Numbered from the stretch's first letter, positions 26,206 to 35,542 are shown. The stretch is DNA of 64,000 nucleotides from Thermogemmatispora carboxidivorans (GCF_000702505.1 NZ_JNIM01000001.1:620001-684000), one strand, 5' to 3'. Numbers and translations: made by a program. Notes: generated by a model from the sequence alone, not told the origin.

Positions 26206-27776
26206 GGATAGAGAGGTCTCCTTACCTGCTTACGAGCATTGCCCGGGGCCGTCCATAACCAGCGCAGGGCATTGAGGCGGGAAGGAGGGCGTACCACATG
26301 ACCCGAGCGCGCTCGTTCCCGTCCTCGTCCAAATGGTAACCAGCCTGGCCAGTGCTGGCGTTCGCCGTCTGCGGCTGTCGTGGCTGGCAGGTGAGGGCTG
26401 CCCAGAGGACCAGCGGCCTCGCCGCGCTCGATAGCATCGAGAAGGTCGAGCACGTAATTGACGCTCTGTGCTACTCCCTCGACCATCAGATAGCCGCTGG
26501 GCTTGACGGCATCGCCCACCAGAAAGAGGCCCTGTAAAGGTGTGACCGGCGAGAGATCTCTCCCCTGGGCCAGGCGATTGACCGGCCACTCGCCTCGATA
26601 GACGCTCATCGTCAGAATACGGCAGTGTCGTTCAAAGGTTTCCCCGAAGAGGTGGCGCAGATCGGCGATGGCCAGCGCTTTCTCCTCCTCGATATTCTCG
26701 CTCTGGAGCACCTGATGCGTGATGAGCAAATGCTTGCCGGGGGGAGCCAGGCGGGGGTCGCAGTTCGTTGGCTGGACAATGCCAGCGATGCGCTGCGTGT
26801 CGAGACAATACATGATCCCTCGGTGTGGGATCAAAGAAACATCGCTGAGCACATGGACCTTCAGGCCCACTGCTTCGCGGTAGGCCTGATCCTGCTCGGC
26901 AGCACTCGCGGTGCTCTGGGCCGCCTGTTGCTGCTGCTTGAGCAGCTCGGCCTGACGCACCTGGCGATTTTCGATCAGAGCGGTGGTCGCGCGCGGACCG
27001 ATATCGCTGACTACCAGGGGCGCGTAGAGCAGTAGCTCGTCACCGCTGGCCTTGTCGCGGGCGCGCACGCCTGTCACTCGCCCATCGGCGTGGAGAATCT
27101 GCTGCACCTCATGGCTCAGCAACACAGTGGCTCCCCGCTCGCGCAAACGGCGCTCTAGTTCGGCTGCCAGCGCTCCGCAGCCGCCCTCGACGATTCCGGG
27201 CGCACCATAGCGAAACATATTCTTAGTTGTGGCAATGACCTCAGCCGTTGAGACCTGAGCCAGCTCCAGGCTGAGGGCGAAGCGAGCGATGCGCTCGAAG
27301 AAGGCCACCAGCTCGCGGTTGCGCTCGACCTTGATATGGCGCGTCAGCCAGGCGCTGAACGGTAAAGCGCTCTCGCTGGCGGGCAGCGGGCGGAAAAACA
27401 TCAGGTAGCCCAGGCGTAGAAACCAGAAGAACTGGCGCGGGCCCAGAAAGCGATAGACGCCGAGGAGGCCGCGAGCGCGCACCTGGCGCCCGTGCACATG
27501 GAAGGAGCCGAAGACATCAGCGTCCAGAAGACGGTGAGGAATCTGCAGGCGCCGCAAGGTGTGGGCCAGCACTCCGCTGCTGCCGAAGGGTACCATGTGC
27601 ACAGCCCCGGTGCTGACCTGCACACCTTTAAAGGTTTTGGCGCTAAAGCGTCCACCGCAGTGATCAAGTCGCTCTAGCAGAGCCACCCGCTTGCCGCGCT
27701 GCAGCAGTTGAGCGGCGCTGAGCAACCCCCCCAGGCCAGCGCCGATGACGAGAGCATCGTAGTGAGCTTCCTGCAT
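26202..27776 (-). CDS. FAD-dependent oxidoreductase of the phytoene-desaturase (CrtI-like) family
   Basis: A 524-residue flavoprotein with an N-terminal Rossmann FAD motif (ALVIGAGLGGLLSAAQLL, residues 9-26), ERLDHCGGR with the second ribose-binding Glu, and a C-terminal FAD segment GLFLVGDAVKPSGYLMVEGV. This matches the CrtI/retinol-saturase/amine-oxidase superfamily. The family desaturates or isomerises carotenoids and related lipids, but no phytoene synthase or other crt gene is nearby, so the substrate is unknown. The last ~60 residues are Arg-rich and low complexity. It sits between an FHA gene (40-bp gap) and murA (4-bp overlap). Confidence 0.82.
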   Translation of the reverse strand: MQEAHYDALVIGAGLGGLLSAAQLLQRGKRVALLERLDHCGGRFSAKTFKGVQVSTGAVHMVPFGSSGVLAHTLRRLQIPHRLLDADVFGSFHVHGRQVRARGLLGVYRFLGPRQFFWFLRLGYLMFFRPLPASESALPFSAWLTRHIKVERNRELVAFFERIARFALSLELAQVSTAEVIATTKNMFRYGAPGIVEGGCGALAAELERRLRERGATVLLSHEVQQILHADGRVTGVRARDKASGDELLLYAPLVVSDIGPRATTALIENRQVRQAELLKQQQQAAQSTASAAEQDQAYREAVGLKVHVLSDVSLIPHRGIMYCLDTQRIAGIVQPTNCDPRLAPPGKHLLITHQVLQSENIEEEKALAIADLRHLFGETFERHCRILTMSVYRGEWPVNRLAQGRDLSPVTPLQGLFLVGDAVKPSGYLMVEGVAQSVNYVLDLLDAIERGEAAGPLGSPHLPATTAADGERQHWPGWLPFGRGRERARSGHVVRPPSRLNALRWLWTAPGNARKQVRRPLYP

Positions 27777-27816
27777 TTTTCTAAGAAAGGACCCTGTTTA
27801 CTAGAATTGGCAACTG

Positions 27817-29211
27817 TTAGCGCTCTTCCCCGATCAGCGCCCTTAGTAGGGTATTGCACTCAGCAAGGGTATTGAGTACACTCTGGTGGATCTGGAAGAC
27901 CTTATTCAGCTCGCGAGCTTTGCGAGCAAGGCGAGTCACATACTCGATATCGCGTGGGTTATTCGTAACATCTTCCATCAGCTGGATCAGCTCAGACCAG
28001 GCCAGGGCTTCGCGGCTGCGGGCCACGTCGGCGATCGTTTGATCCATGCGTTCAGCCACGCGGCGGACGCCGGCGCGCAACTGATTAGCCGTCTGGGCGA
28101 TTTCGGCCTCATGGTTGCGCAGGGCCTCCTGGGTTGCATTCAGCTGTTCTTGGAGGGCCGAGACCTGTCCATCGAGTGTGGCCAGAGCTGCCATGAGGGA
28201 AGACATATCCGGCAAAGCTGGCAGAGGCAGGCTGGTCAGACGATTGAAGGTCACGCCATCGGCGGTGCTAGAAGCGAGGGGCTGAGCGACCTCTACAGCG
28301 GCGGAAGCGGAAGCCACCGGCTCTGACTCGCGCACTGGGCTGGCGGCGACCGGCTCAGCGACAGGAGCGCTGCTGCTGGAACCGCTCTCGCTGCTGGGGG
28401 TGACCAGCGGAGTGGGCGAGATTGATCCGCTGCCGGCCACTACCGAAGGAGGGAGCTCGCTCTCTGTGTGTGTCGCAAACTGGTCAATGGAGCTGGCCGT
28501 CAGGCTGCTATCCTCGCGTGTCCGATAGGTCATCTCGCTCGGCTGAATGCTAATAGTTGGCAGCTCATCGACGCCGCCAGCGGTGGCCTGGAAGATCAAC
28601 TCATGCTCACCGATACCGATGTGGTCGCCATCCTTCAGCGTATAAGGGGCCAGTTCTTCAAGCTGTTGCCCATTGACGAATGTGCCGTTAGCGCTCCGCT
28701 CGTCGCGCAGGATATACTGGCCATTTTCGTAGCGTACAGTTGCATGGCGGCGTGAGGTGAGCTTATCCTTGGAGAGGAGAATATCGCTGGTTGGCGCGCG
28801 TCCAATCGTAATTTCCTCTTTATCAAGGGTATATTCCTGGATCACCTCACCGCTCTCTGATTTCAGGATAAAGCGGGCGGGGTTTTTAATTTTTGGCTCC
28901 GCTGTGGCAACTGCCGCTTCTTGGCTGGAGGCTGGCTGAACGGGAGAGGGTGACAGCTCCGTTGGTGTAGATGCAGATGGAGAAGCGGGAATGGTGGCAT
29001 TGGGCCAGCTGCTGCCGGACGAAGGTGGCAGCTGTGGACCAGGGGCCGCAGCTCCCCACTCGTCCTGAGCTGGCAGAGTTGCGTCGCCCCCGGAGAGCGG
29101 GGTCTGGGCCGGCTCATAGGCGGGAGCGGAGGTAGGCAGCGGCTGACCACAACTCAAGCAGAAGCGATCGCCGGGCCGCGTTTCTGCACCACAACGGGGG
29201 CACTTGTCCAT
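27817..29211 (-). CDS. Zinc-ribbon, FHA-domain protein with C-terminal coiled coil
   Basis: A 464-residue protein without TM segments. Residues 1-24 form a zinc ribbon (CPRCG...CLSCG), followed by a Pro/Ser/Ala-rich linker to about residue 105. Then comes an FHA domain (about 110-215) with the phosphothreonine-binding pattern ITIGRAPTSDI, SRRHATV and ANGTFVNG. After a second low-complexity stretch, residues ~340-460 are helical and coiled-coil-like (LDGQVSALQEQLNATQEAL). FHA domains bind phosphothreonine, so it probably reads Ser/Thr kinase output; two such kinases lie at 58-62 kb. GGAGGAG precedes the ATG. It heads the run FHA - flavoprotein - murA, hinting at a link between signalling and wall synthesis. 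Confidence 0.88.
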   Translation of the reverse strand: MDKCPRCGAETRPGDRFCLSCGQPLPTSAPAYEPAQTPLSGGDATLPAQDEWGAAAPGPQLPPSSGSSWPNATIPASPSASTPTELSPSPVQPASSQEAAVATAEPKIKNPARFILKSESGEVIQEYTLDKEEITIGRAPTSDILLSKDKLTSRRHATVRYENGQYILRDERSANGTFVNGQQLEELAPYTLKDGDHIGIGEHELIFQATAGGVDELPTISIQPSEMTYRTREDSSLTASSIDQFATHTESELPPSVVAGSGSISPTPLVTPSSESGSSSSAPVAEPVAASPVRESEPVASASAAVEVAQPLASSTADGVTFNRLTSLPLPALPDMSSLMAALATLDGQVSALQEQLNATQEALRNHEAEIAQTANQLRAGVRRVAERMDQTIADVARSREALAWSELIQLMEDVTNNPRDIEYVTRLARKARELNKVFQIHQSVLNTLAECNTLLRALIGEER

Positions 29212-29405
29212 AATAGATCTCCTCCCTTTGCTAGCACGTAGGCTTTGCTTTTGTGCTCCTCGTATACCTCACAGGAGTATTTAGCGCACTCGCAAAACTG
29301 CTGCCATTATACCAGAAGTGGTCACCAGGCGTCGAGCGGGTACACAAGCGAGAGTGGGAGAGCCAGCGCTCGCCTGCAGTGCCACTCATTCACCGGGCAG
29401 CTGTG

Positions 29406-29828
29406 TTACCAGAACAGGCGCCTGAACACCTCGTGGATGAGATGGCGCACAAAGAGGTAGGTCAAGAAAAGCGCCAGAGCAATCAGGCCGACGAAGCACC
29501 AGAAGAGGCCGCGCAGCCCTGGAATGAACCAGGCCAGCAGGCCCAAAGCTACCACAGCGGCCAGGGTGCCCCCAATAATGACGAGCAGAATCAGCCCCAC
29601 TTGCTTGAGGGGCTGTCGGCCCGGCAAGGCATTTGCCAGCTGGAGAGCTGAATCCGGCATAGGCTGGACTGGCGGAGCGACTGACGGATCTCCCCAGACA
29701 GGGGACCTGTTCCCCTGGCTGTTGCCTATTCCTACTGAAGGGAACAGCTGGGCACCACAATTGGTACAAAAGCGCGTCTGCAGGTTGTAAGGCTGGCCGC
29801 AGTAAGAGCAAGTGCCTGCTCTTTGCAT
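29406..29828 (-). CDS. Small zinc-ribbon membrane protein
   Basis: A 140-residue protein: zinc ribbon CSYCG...CTNCG (residues 6-25), a polar linker, and two hydrophobic helices (about 80-100 and 106-126), ending with a basic tail. The arrangement (cytosolic zinc ribbon plus TM hairpin) recurs in Chloroflexota, with no assigned role. It lies 194 bases upstream of the FHA gene on the same strand and may share its transcript. GGAGTCAGGAAG precedes the ATG. Confidence 0.7.
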   Translation of the reverse strand: MQRAGTCSYCGQPYNLQTRFCTNCGAQLFPSVGIGNSQGNRSPVWGDPSVAPPVQPMPDSALQLANALPGRQPLKQVGLILLVIIGGTLAAVVALGLLAWFIPGLRGLFWCFVGLIALALFLTYLFVRHLIHEVFRRLFW

Positions 29829-29999
29829 CTTCCTGACTCCTTTCCTTTCCTATCTCCTGAGAGGACGTGCTTGAAACTGTGCCATCCCTGGGACCTGCTT
29901 GCTTCGCCCAGCGGAGTCAGAGATCCCCTTGATGGTTGCTTCTGTGCTCGTACTCTTATCAGGAACTCAGCAAACGCTGTTCTACCGCCACTGACTTAC

Positions 30000-30035
30000 C
30001 TCTTCTTCTTCTTCTTCTCTTTCTCCTCCTCCTGG
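30000..30035. repeat. Pyrimidine (CTT/CTC) microsatellite
   Basis: A run of CTTCTTCTTCTTCTTCTC with flanking TTTCTCCTCCTCC, purine-only on the minus strand, between the zinc-ribbon and lipoprotein genes. It is prone to slippage and no function is evident. Confidence 0.7.
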
Positions 30036-30074
30036 CGCTGCCCCGGCGCTCACTCTGGCAGCAATCGATAGATC

Positions 30075-30851
30075 TCAAGAGAGAGGCACCCAGGCTACAT
30101 TAGGTTGCAGCGTATCGAAAAACTGTTTCAGCGTCTTCTCGTCGCCGGGCGCCGAAAACACGATGCTGGTCTCGCCGCGCACCCCGGAACAGATCTGGCT
30201 CGGCGTACGGGTTGGCGTTGGACTGACGCGAGCGGTTGGGCTGGCCTTGGCCTGGGGGCGGGCCGTTGCCGTGGGGGTCGCTAACGAGGCTGTGCACTGG
30301 AAGACAGACTTCTGATTACGATGTGGTGCCTCTGAAAGGCTAATAGCGCTCCCATCGGGGAGGAGATAAGAGATAGAAAAGTTGCCCCCAAAAATAGGAT
30401 CGTGGACCGTGCCGAGGGCGCTCACCAGACAGGTGCGAGCTGGCAAGCGTGATGGTAAATAGATAGTGAAGCCGAGCAAAGCCTGAACCTGCTGCCAATC
30501 GGTCAGGGTCCGCGGGCCGCTGCTGGCAGGCGTGGCGGTGGGAGTGGTCGTCGCGGTAACGGTGGGAGTGGTCGTCGCGGTAGCAGTGGAGACTGCGGGT
30601 GAGACGGTGGCCCCCTCGTCGCGGAACAGCATTGAGGGCTTGCCACACCAGTGAAGCTGATTCAGTGCGACAGTAGCTGCAGTAGGTGTCGCGTTTGCAG
30701 ACTGATTCGGATTGCCACCCAGCAAACCAGAGCAGGCAGCAGTCAGCGATCCCGTTAAGATCACCAGAGTCAGGAGTAGAAGCCAGCCATGTCGATGCTG
30801 TGGCGAATGGGAAACCTGTACCGAGCGCAGTAATGCTTTCATGGACATCAT
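30075..30851 (-). CDS. Predicted lipoprotein of unknown function
   Basis: A 258-residue protein with a signal peptide ending in the lipobox LTAACSG (Cys near residue 41), so it is likely anchored outside the membrane. A Thr/Pro/Ala linker contains a 24-bp direct repeat at DNA level (TATTTPT units), followed by a globular part (LTDWQQVQALLGFTIYLPSRLP) and a second low-complexity stretch rich in TARP-type residues. The compact C-terminal segment ends in KTLKQFFDTLQPN. I recognise no family. I start at the ATG at 30851, behind GAGAGGAG; in-frame ATGs at 30848 and 30842 are alternatives. Residues upstream of 30851 are unlikely to be coding. Confidence 0.65.
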   Translation of the reverse strand: MMSMKALLRSVQVSHSPQHRHGWLLLLTLVILTGSLTAACSGLLGGNPNQSANATPTAATVALNQLHWCGKPSMLFRDEGATVSPAVSTATATTTPTVTATTTPTATPASSGPRTLTDWQQVQALLGFTIYLPSRLPARTCLVSALGTVHDPIFGGNFSISYLLPDGSAISLSEAPHRNQKSVFQCTASLATPTATARPQAKASPTARVSPTPTRTPSQICSGVRGETSIVFSAPGDEKTLKQFFDTLQPNVAWVPLS

Positions 30852-31624
30852 TGAGCAGCCTACTCCTCTCCCTGGTGACCTGCGAGCCAGGGGCAAGGTG
30901 TGGGGTGGCTGCTCCTCCTTTCTATCCTCTCTCAAGGGATTGCAGCGCGGCAACGAGCAGAGCCTGAGAAAGAGCCTTGTGCTCTGTCCTGCTTGCTCTC
31001 CCCCTCCCTCAAGAGGAAGAGAGTCAGGGTCGCTCGCCTCCGTTTTGCTGCTCTATCGTGCGAGCCAGTCAGGCCATCCAGGCCGTGTGCAAAGAGCGGA
31101 GCAGATGAGTTGCCAGATAAGAGCAGGGGGTCTCAGCGACGTGTGGGTGAGGGGAAGAAGGCTGCCATCCCCCGGCTCTGGCAGCGGCTGGGCGAGCAAG
31201 ATGGCGCGGGAGAGGACGGACCAATGTAGCCTCCTCTCTCGCCTGTCGGCTCTCGCCTCCCAGTGACAACAGTACTTTTTTCCGCGCTCGCAAGAGCACC
31301 CTGCGCGCTTTGAACCCAGTATATATTACTGGTAAAGGAATTCCTATGGTCTGCTTCTCATCTGGTACCAAAAGAGGGCTTTACAGCCTTTTGGTTTAGT
31401 GCTACCATTACCCTCTGCTATTCAGGAATACGTTCATCCGGGTGTTTTTTGTCCTACTCATCCAACCCTTGTACTACCAGCGTAGGGCTGGGCACCCCTC
31501 TAGCTACCGAGTTGTTCTGAGAATCCAGGCCCGTGACCTGGCATTTCTATGTCCGAAGGAACTCAATCAGAGCGAACTGACGCAGCCTGAAGGCAGAGAC
31601 GAACTGCGTATGAGGTGAGAGCCG
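30852..31624. other. Spacer upstream of dnaA, no recognisable feature
   Basis: About 770 bases with no gene I can support. I looked for DnaA boxes (TTATNCACA-like) and AT-rich 13-mers on both strands and saw no cluster, so I do not call an origin. The right half (31.29-31.55 kb) is more AT-rich and probably contains the dnaA promoter. Confidence 0.6.
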
Positions 31625-33223
31625 GTGAATGCAAGACAGATCTGGAAAGCGACACTGGAGCAGATACAGACCCGGGTCCAGCCGTCCGTCTACGATACCT
31701 GGTTCAGCGGCACGGTGGGTCTCTCGTTCGATGAGAACGTCTTTATGGTGGGGGTGCCCTCGGCCTTTGCCAAGGCCCAAATGGAAGTACGCTTTATCGA
31801 GATGATCCGCTCGCTCCTCTCGGAAGCGACCGGCTGTCAGCCCGAGGTGCGCTTTGTGGTCACGAAGGGTTCGACGGTCAACGAGGAGCTGCAAGCCTTG
31901 GAACAAGAGGCCGCATTGAGTGAGAGCCCTGCCCAGCGTTTGAAGCGTGCCTATCGCGCTCCCAGGCATCGCCCGGCCTTGCGGGCGAAACTCGATTCGT
32001 CTTCACCGGCGATTGCAATGACGTCTCATGCCCCTTCTAGCGCTCGCCCGGTTCCCCATCGCGCTGAGGCCCATGAGGAGGAACACGAGCAGGCTGCTAT
32101 CTTTCTTGGATATGAGCGCCCTGCCGAGGAGAAAGCAGGCGGTGGTGGCGAGCAGGAGCACCTCTTTACTCCCATTGAAGGCGGTAGTATGCTAAATCCT
32201 CGCTATACCTTTGATACTTTCATTGTCGGCAAGTCGAACCGCCTGGCTCATGCCGCCTCGAAGGCAGTCGCCGAGCGCCCCGGCTATGTCTACAATCCGC
32301 TCTTCCTCTATGGAGGGGTGGGCCTGGGTAAGACCCACCTGCTTCACGCTATTGGGCATCATGGCGAAGCTGCCGGCCTGAGCGTCCTTTATACAACCTC
32401 TGAAAAGTTCACGAATGAAATTATCAACGCTATTCGCTTTCAGAAGACGGAGGAGTTTCGCGCGAAGTATCGCCAGATCGATATTTTGCTGGTCGACGAT
32501 ATTCAGTTTATCGCTGGCAAAGAATCGACAGAAGAGGAGTTCTTTCATACCTTCAACGCACTCTACGACTCCAACAAGCAGATCGTGGTGACCAGCGATC
32601 GCCCCCCAAAGGCCATTGTAAGCTTGCAGGATCGTCTGCGCTCGCGCTTCGAATGGGGATTGCTGGCCGATATTCAGCCACCTGATTATGAGCATCGGCA
32701 GGCAATCCTGCGCTCGAAGGCCGAGTCGATGCGTTTCCAGGTTCCCCCGGCGGTCATTGATTATATTGCGCGCCCGGAATGCCGCAGCGTGCGCGAGCTG
32801 GAGGGGGCGTTGAAGCGCGTGATCGCCTATGCCACCTTGCATCAGGAGCCTCTCACGGTGAGCCTGGCGGCCAAAGCTCTGGAACATATCTATAACAGCA
32901 AGCCGCCAGCAACGTTAACGGTGCGCGAGGTCCTGGAGGGCGTCTGTCGCTACTACAATGTCGATCCTGAGCAGCTGCGTGGCAAAGCTCGCGATCGTGA
33001 GATTGTCTGGCCGCGCCAGGTGGCGATGTATGTGATGCGCGAGCAGACCGATGCTTCGCTGCTCCAGATCGGCGCCGAGCTGGGTGGGCGTGATCATACG
33101 ACGATCATGCATGGCTGGGAAAAGGTTCAGGCGGAGATGGCTACCAATGATCGTGTGCGCCGTGAGATCGCGGCGGTGATCGAGACGATCGAGCAATCCA
33201 GAATGGATCTGCGGCGGCTCTGA
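31625..33223 (+). CDS. dnaA: Chromosomal replication initiator DnaA
   Basis: The AAA+ ATPase that binds oriC and opens DNA at initiation. The 532-residue protein has domain I (about 1-85, IWKATLEQIQTRVQPSVYDTWF) and a long, low-complexity domain II (about 86-188). Domain III has Walker A GGVGLGKTH (230-238), Walker B ILLVDDIQF (287-295) and the box VII region SRFEWGL. Domain IV carries the DNA-binding signature GGRDHTTIMHGWEKV (487-501). GTG start at 31625 behind GAGGTGAG. Unlike the usual arrangement, dnaN, recF and gyrB do not follow and no DnaA-box cluster is visible, so this may be a relocated or an extra copy. Confidence 0.95.
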   Translation: MNARQIWKATLEQIQTRVQPSVYDTWFSGTVGLSFDENVFMVGVPSAFAKAQMEVRFIEMIRSLLSEATGCQPEVRFVVTKGSTVNEELQALEQEAALSESPAQRLKRAYRAPRHRPALRAKLDSSSPAIAMTSHAPSSARPVPHRAEAHEEEHEQAAIFLGYERPAEEKAGGGGEQEHLFTPIEGGSMLNPRYTFDTFIVGKSNRLAHAASKAVAERPGYVYNPLFLYGGVGLGKTHLLHAIGHHGEAAGLSVLYTTSEKFTNEIINAIRFQKTEEFRAKYRQIDILLVDDIQFIAGKESTEEEFFHTFNALYDSNKQIVVTSDRPPKAIVSLQDRLRSRFEWGLLADIQPPDYEHRQAILRSKAESMRFQVPPAVIDYIARPECRSVRELEGALKRVIAYATLHQEPLTVSLAAKALEHIYNSKPPATLTVREVLEGVCRYYNVDPEQLRGKARDREIVWPRQVAMYVMREQTDASLLQIGAELGGRDHTTIMHGWEKVQAEMATNDRVRREIAAVIETIEQSRMDLRRL

Positions 33224-33552
33224 CTGGCTGCTGCTCTCCTCTCCTGCTGATCTGGCTGGGCAAAGCGGGCTTCGAGCCGTTCGCGGTCGGGTGGGGCCCA
33301 GGTGGCGCAGCGGTGCCGTAACGAGAGCGATCGCCAGACTGGCAATAGCGTGCGCCAGAGAGGTTGGTGCTGTGCCGGTCTGGTTCTATTTTTGGCCCTT
33401 TGCGACCTTGGCCTTACAGGGATCTCGGGAGGCGGCTGCTTGACTGTCAGCCGGTGGGGCGCTTCTGGTTCTGAGGAGCGCTGACCTGTCCGCAGGGACA
33501 GGGAGCAATCTGTCCGCTTGCCCAGTGTAGGCTCTGCGGGCCTTGCCCCATA

Positions 33553-33599
33553 ATGGACCTTGCTTGTAAGTGAGTGCTTTAACAAGCAAGGAGGTCCAT
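33553..33599 (+). promoter_or_regulatory. Hairpin that sequesters the Shine-Dalgarno of the SDR gene
   Basis: ATGGACC (33553-33559) pairs with GGTCCAT (33593-33599), and TTGCTTGT (33560-33567) pairs with ACAAGCAA (33582-33589), leaving a 3-base GGA bulge. AGGAGG (33589-33594), the only good ribosome site for the ATG at 33605, is buried in the bulged stem. This could be a translational switch or RNA thermometer. The rest of the dnaA-SDR spacer shows nothing. Confidence 0.6.
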
Positions 33600-33604
33600 G
33601 AGCT

Positions 33605-34312
33605 ATGACGTCTTCTTCTCTGGGGGCTGTGCGTACCGGGTTGATCACCGGGGCCTCTCGTGGTTTGGGGCTGGCTCTGGCTCGTGAGCTGGCTCGTGCG
33701 GGCTGGCGGCTCATTATCGATGCCCGTACTCCTGGCGAGCTGGAGCAGGCGCGAGCCGAGCTGGCTCGCTGGAGTGAGATCGTGGCTCTGGCTGGCGATG
33801 TCTGTGATGCTGAGCACCAGCAGGCTCTAACCGGTGCCGTGGCGCGCTGGGGGAAGCTCGACCTGCTGGTTAATAATGCCAGTATTCTCGGCCCCAGCCC
33901 TCAGCCGTTTCTGCTGGACTATCCCCTGGCGGTCCTGGAGCAAGTCTATCGCGTCAATACCTTTGCACCTCTTGCGCTTATCCAGCGATTGCATCGCTAT
34001 CTATCCTCTGACGTCTGTATCATCAATGTTACCAGCGATGCGGCCCGTGAACCGTATCCTGGCTGGGGTGGCTATGGCTCAAGCAAAGCGGCGCTGGAGC
34101 AGCTGACGCTCATTCTGGCGGCAGAGCAGCCGCAGTGGCGGATCTACCTGGTTGACCCTGGTGATATGAGGACGCGCATGCATCAGGAGGCTTTCCCCGG
34201 TGAGGATATCAGTGATCGGCCACCCCCAGAGGTGAGTGTACCGGGCTTGTTAGCCTTGATTGAGGGGGGCTATGCCTCTGGGCGCTATCTGGCCCGTGAG
34301 GTGAAAGCTTGA
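33605..34312 (+). CDS. Short-chain dehydrogenase/reductase
   Basis: A classical SDR of 235 residues. It has the nucleotide-binding GASRGLG (about 17-23), NNAS (about 91-94), the active-site Tyr and Lys in YGSSK with the Ser of NVTSD, and the PG motif (VDPGDM). An Asp-Ala-Arg segment after beta-strand 2 (IIDART) carries an Arg compatible with NADP(H). The substrate is unknown. The QueA-like gene begins 58 bases downstream on the same strand and may be co-transcribed. Its Shine-Dalgarno lies in a hairpin (33553-33599). Confidence 0.88.
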   Translation: MTSSSLGAVRTGLITGASRGLGLALARELARAGWRLIIDARTPGELEQARAELARWSEIVALAGDVCDAEHQQALTGAVARWGKLDLLVNNASILGPSPQPFLLDYPLAVLEQVYRVNTFAPLALIQRLHRYLSSDVCIINVTSDAAREPYPGWGGYGSSKAALEQLTLILAAEQPQWRIYLVDPGDMRTRMHQEAFPGEDISDRPPPEVSVPGLLALIEGGYASGRYLAREVKA

Positions 34313-34369
34313 GGCCCGCGATGGAAGCAGATGGGAGTCGTCTGGCTATCAGGAGAATGGTAGGTACTT

Positions 34370-35542
34370 ATGAGCACGTTCGAGCGACCCTGGCTTGAGC
34401 ACGAGTCGGGGGCCAGAGGGCGTGAGGAGGGTGCTGGTCTGAGAGCTGGCTCCAAGGGAGAGCGACCGGTGGTTGGGCTGGAGCTGACTACTTTATCCTT
34501 TGAGCTACCGCCTGAGTTGGAGGCAGGAGAGCCGCCCGAGGCGCGTGGTCTAGCCCGCGACGAGGTGCGTTTGCTGGTCTCATATTGTCGTGACCATCGG
34601 CTGGTGCATGCGCGCTTTCGGGAGCTGCCAGCTTTTCTCAAGCGAGGCGATGTGCTGGTGATCAATACCAGCGGCACGATGAAAGCTGCGCTGCCCGCTG
34701 AGCGGGCTGGAGGAGAGCCAATAGAGCTGCATCTCTCGACGTGCCTACCAGCTGGTCTCTGGGTTGTTGAGTTACGCTTGCCTCTCTCTGAAGGCTCGCA
34801 GCCTTTTTTCGCAGGCCGGGCTGGCGAGGTGCTGACTTTACCGCAAGGGGGGCGGGTGGTGCTGCATGCTCCCTATGTGCCTCGTGCACGCTCCGAGGCT
34901 GCTGATCGGCAGCGGCTCTGGGTGGCAACCTTCGATCTGCCGGAGCCTCTGGAGGTCTATCTAGAGCGCTATGGTTTCCCGATTCGTTACGGCTACGTCC
35001 AGCGCGACTGGCCAATCGACTATTATCGCTCGGTCTTTGTCACCGAGGTCGGCAGTGCGGAGATGCCTTCGGCCAGTCGTCCGTTTACGGCTGAGCTGGT
35101 GACGCGACTGGTGGTAGGGGGAGTCCAGTTCGCGCCTCTGCTGTTGCATACGGGAGTGGCCAGTTTGGAAGCGCATGAGCCGCCCTACGAGGAGTACTAT
35201 CGTGTGCCTGCTGAGAGTGCCGAGCTGATCAATGCTGCTCGCCGGCGTGGGCGGCGGGTCATCGCCGTAGGGACAACGCCCATGCGAGCGCTAGAGACAG
35301 TGGCTGATGAGTATGGCGAGGTGCATCCTGGTGAGGGCTGGACCGATCTGGTGATTACTCCGCAGCGGGGGCTACGTGTTGTCACCGGGTTGCTGACGGG
35401 CTTCCATGAGCCGCGTGCGTCGCATCTGGCGCTCTTAGAGGCCCTGGCTGGACGCGAGCATGTAGAGCGAGCCTATGCGGAGGCGCTTCAGGAAGGCTAT
35501 CTCTGGCATGAGTTTGGCGATCTCCATCTGATTCTGCCCTGA
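34370..35542 (+). CDS. QueA-like S-adenosylmethionine:tRNA ribosyltransferase-isomerase family protein
   Basis: A 390-residue relative of QueA, which adds the ribosyl group of SAM to preQ1-tRNA to form epoxyqueuosine. Family features are a start FELPPEL with RDEVRLLV, a GDVLVINTSGT strand (QueA usually GDLLVVNDTRV), VIAVGTTPMRALE, GWTDLVITP and LLTGFHEPRASHLALLEALAG (QueA usually LITNFHLPKSTLLMLV). It ends in EFGDLHLIL. The Asn/Asp-Thr-Arg and Asn-Phe-His-Leu signatures are altered and there is an extra ~38-residue N-terminus. This is therefore a divergent paralogue group whose substrate may not be tRNA. No other queuosine gene is present. It ends 190 bases before the methyltransferase cluster, on the opposite strand. 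Confidence 0.75.
   Translation: MSTFERPWLEHESGARGREEGAGLRAGSKGERPVVGLELTTLSFELPPELEAGEPPEARGLARDEVRLLVSYCRDHRLVHARFRELPAFLKRGDVLVINTSGTMKAALPAERAGGEPIELHLSTCLPAGLWVVELRLPLSEGSQPFFAGRAGEVLTLPQGGRVVLHAPYVPRARSEAADRQRLWVATFDLPEPLEVYLERYGFPIRYGYVQRDWPIDYYRSVFVTEVGSAEMPSASRPFTAELVTRLVVGGVQFAPLLLHTGVASLEAHEPPYEEYYRVPAESAELINAARRRGRRVIAVGTTPMRALETVADEYGEVHPGEGWTDLVITPQRGLRVVTGLLTGFHEPRASHLALLEALAGREHVERAYAEALQEGYLWHEFGDLHLILP

Noticed and set aside
30852..31624. Replication origin upstream of dnaA
   Set aside because: No DnaA-box cluster or AT-rich unwinding repeats visible on either strand.
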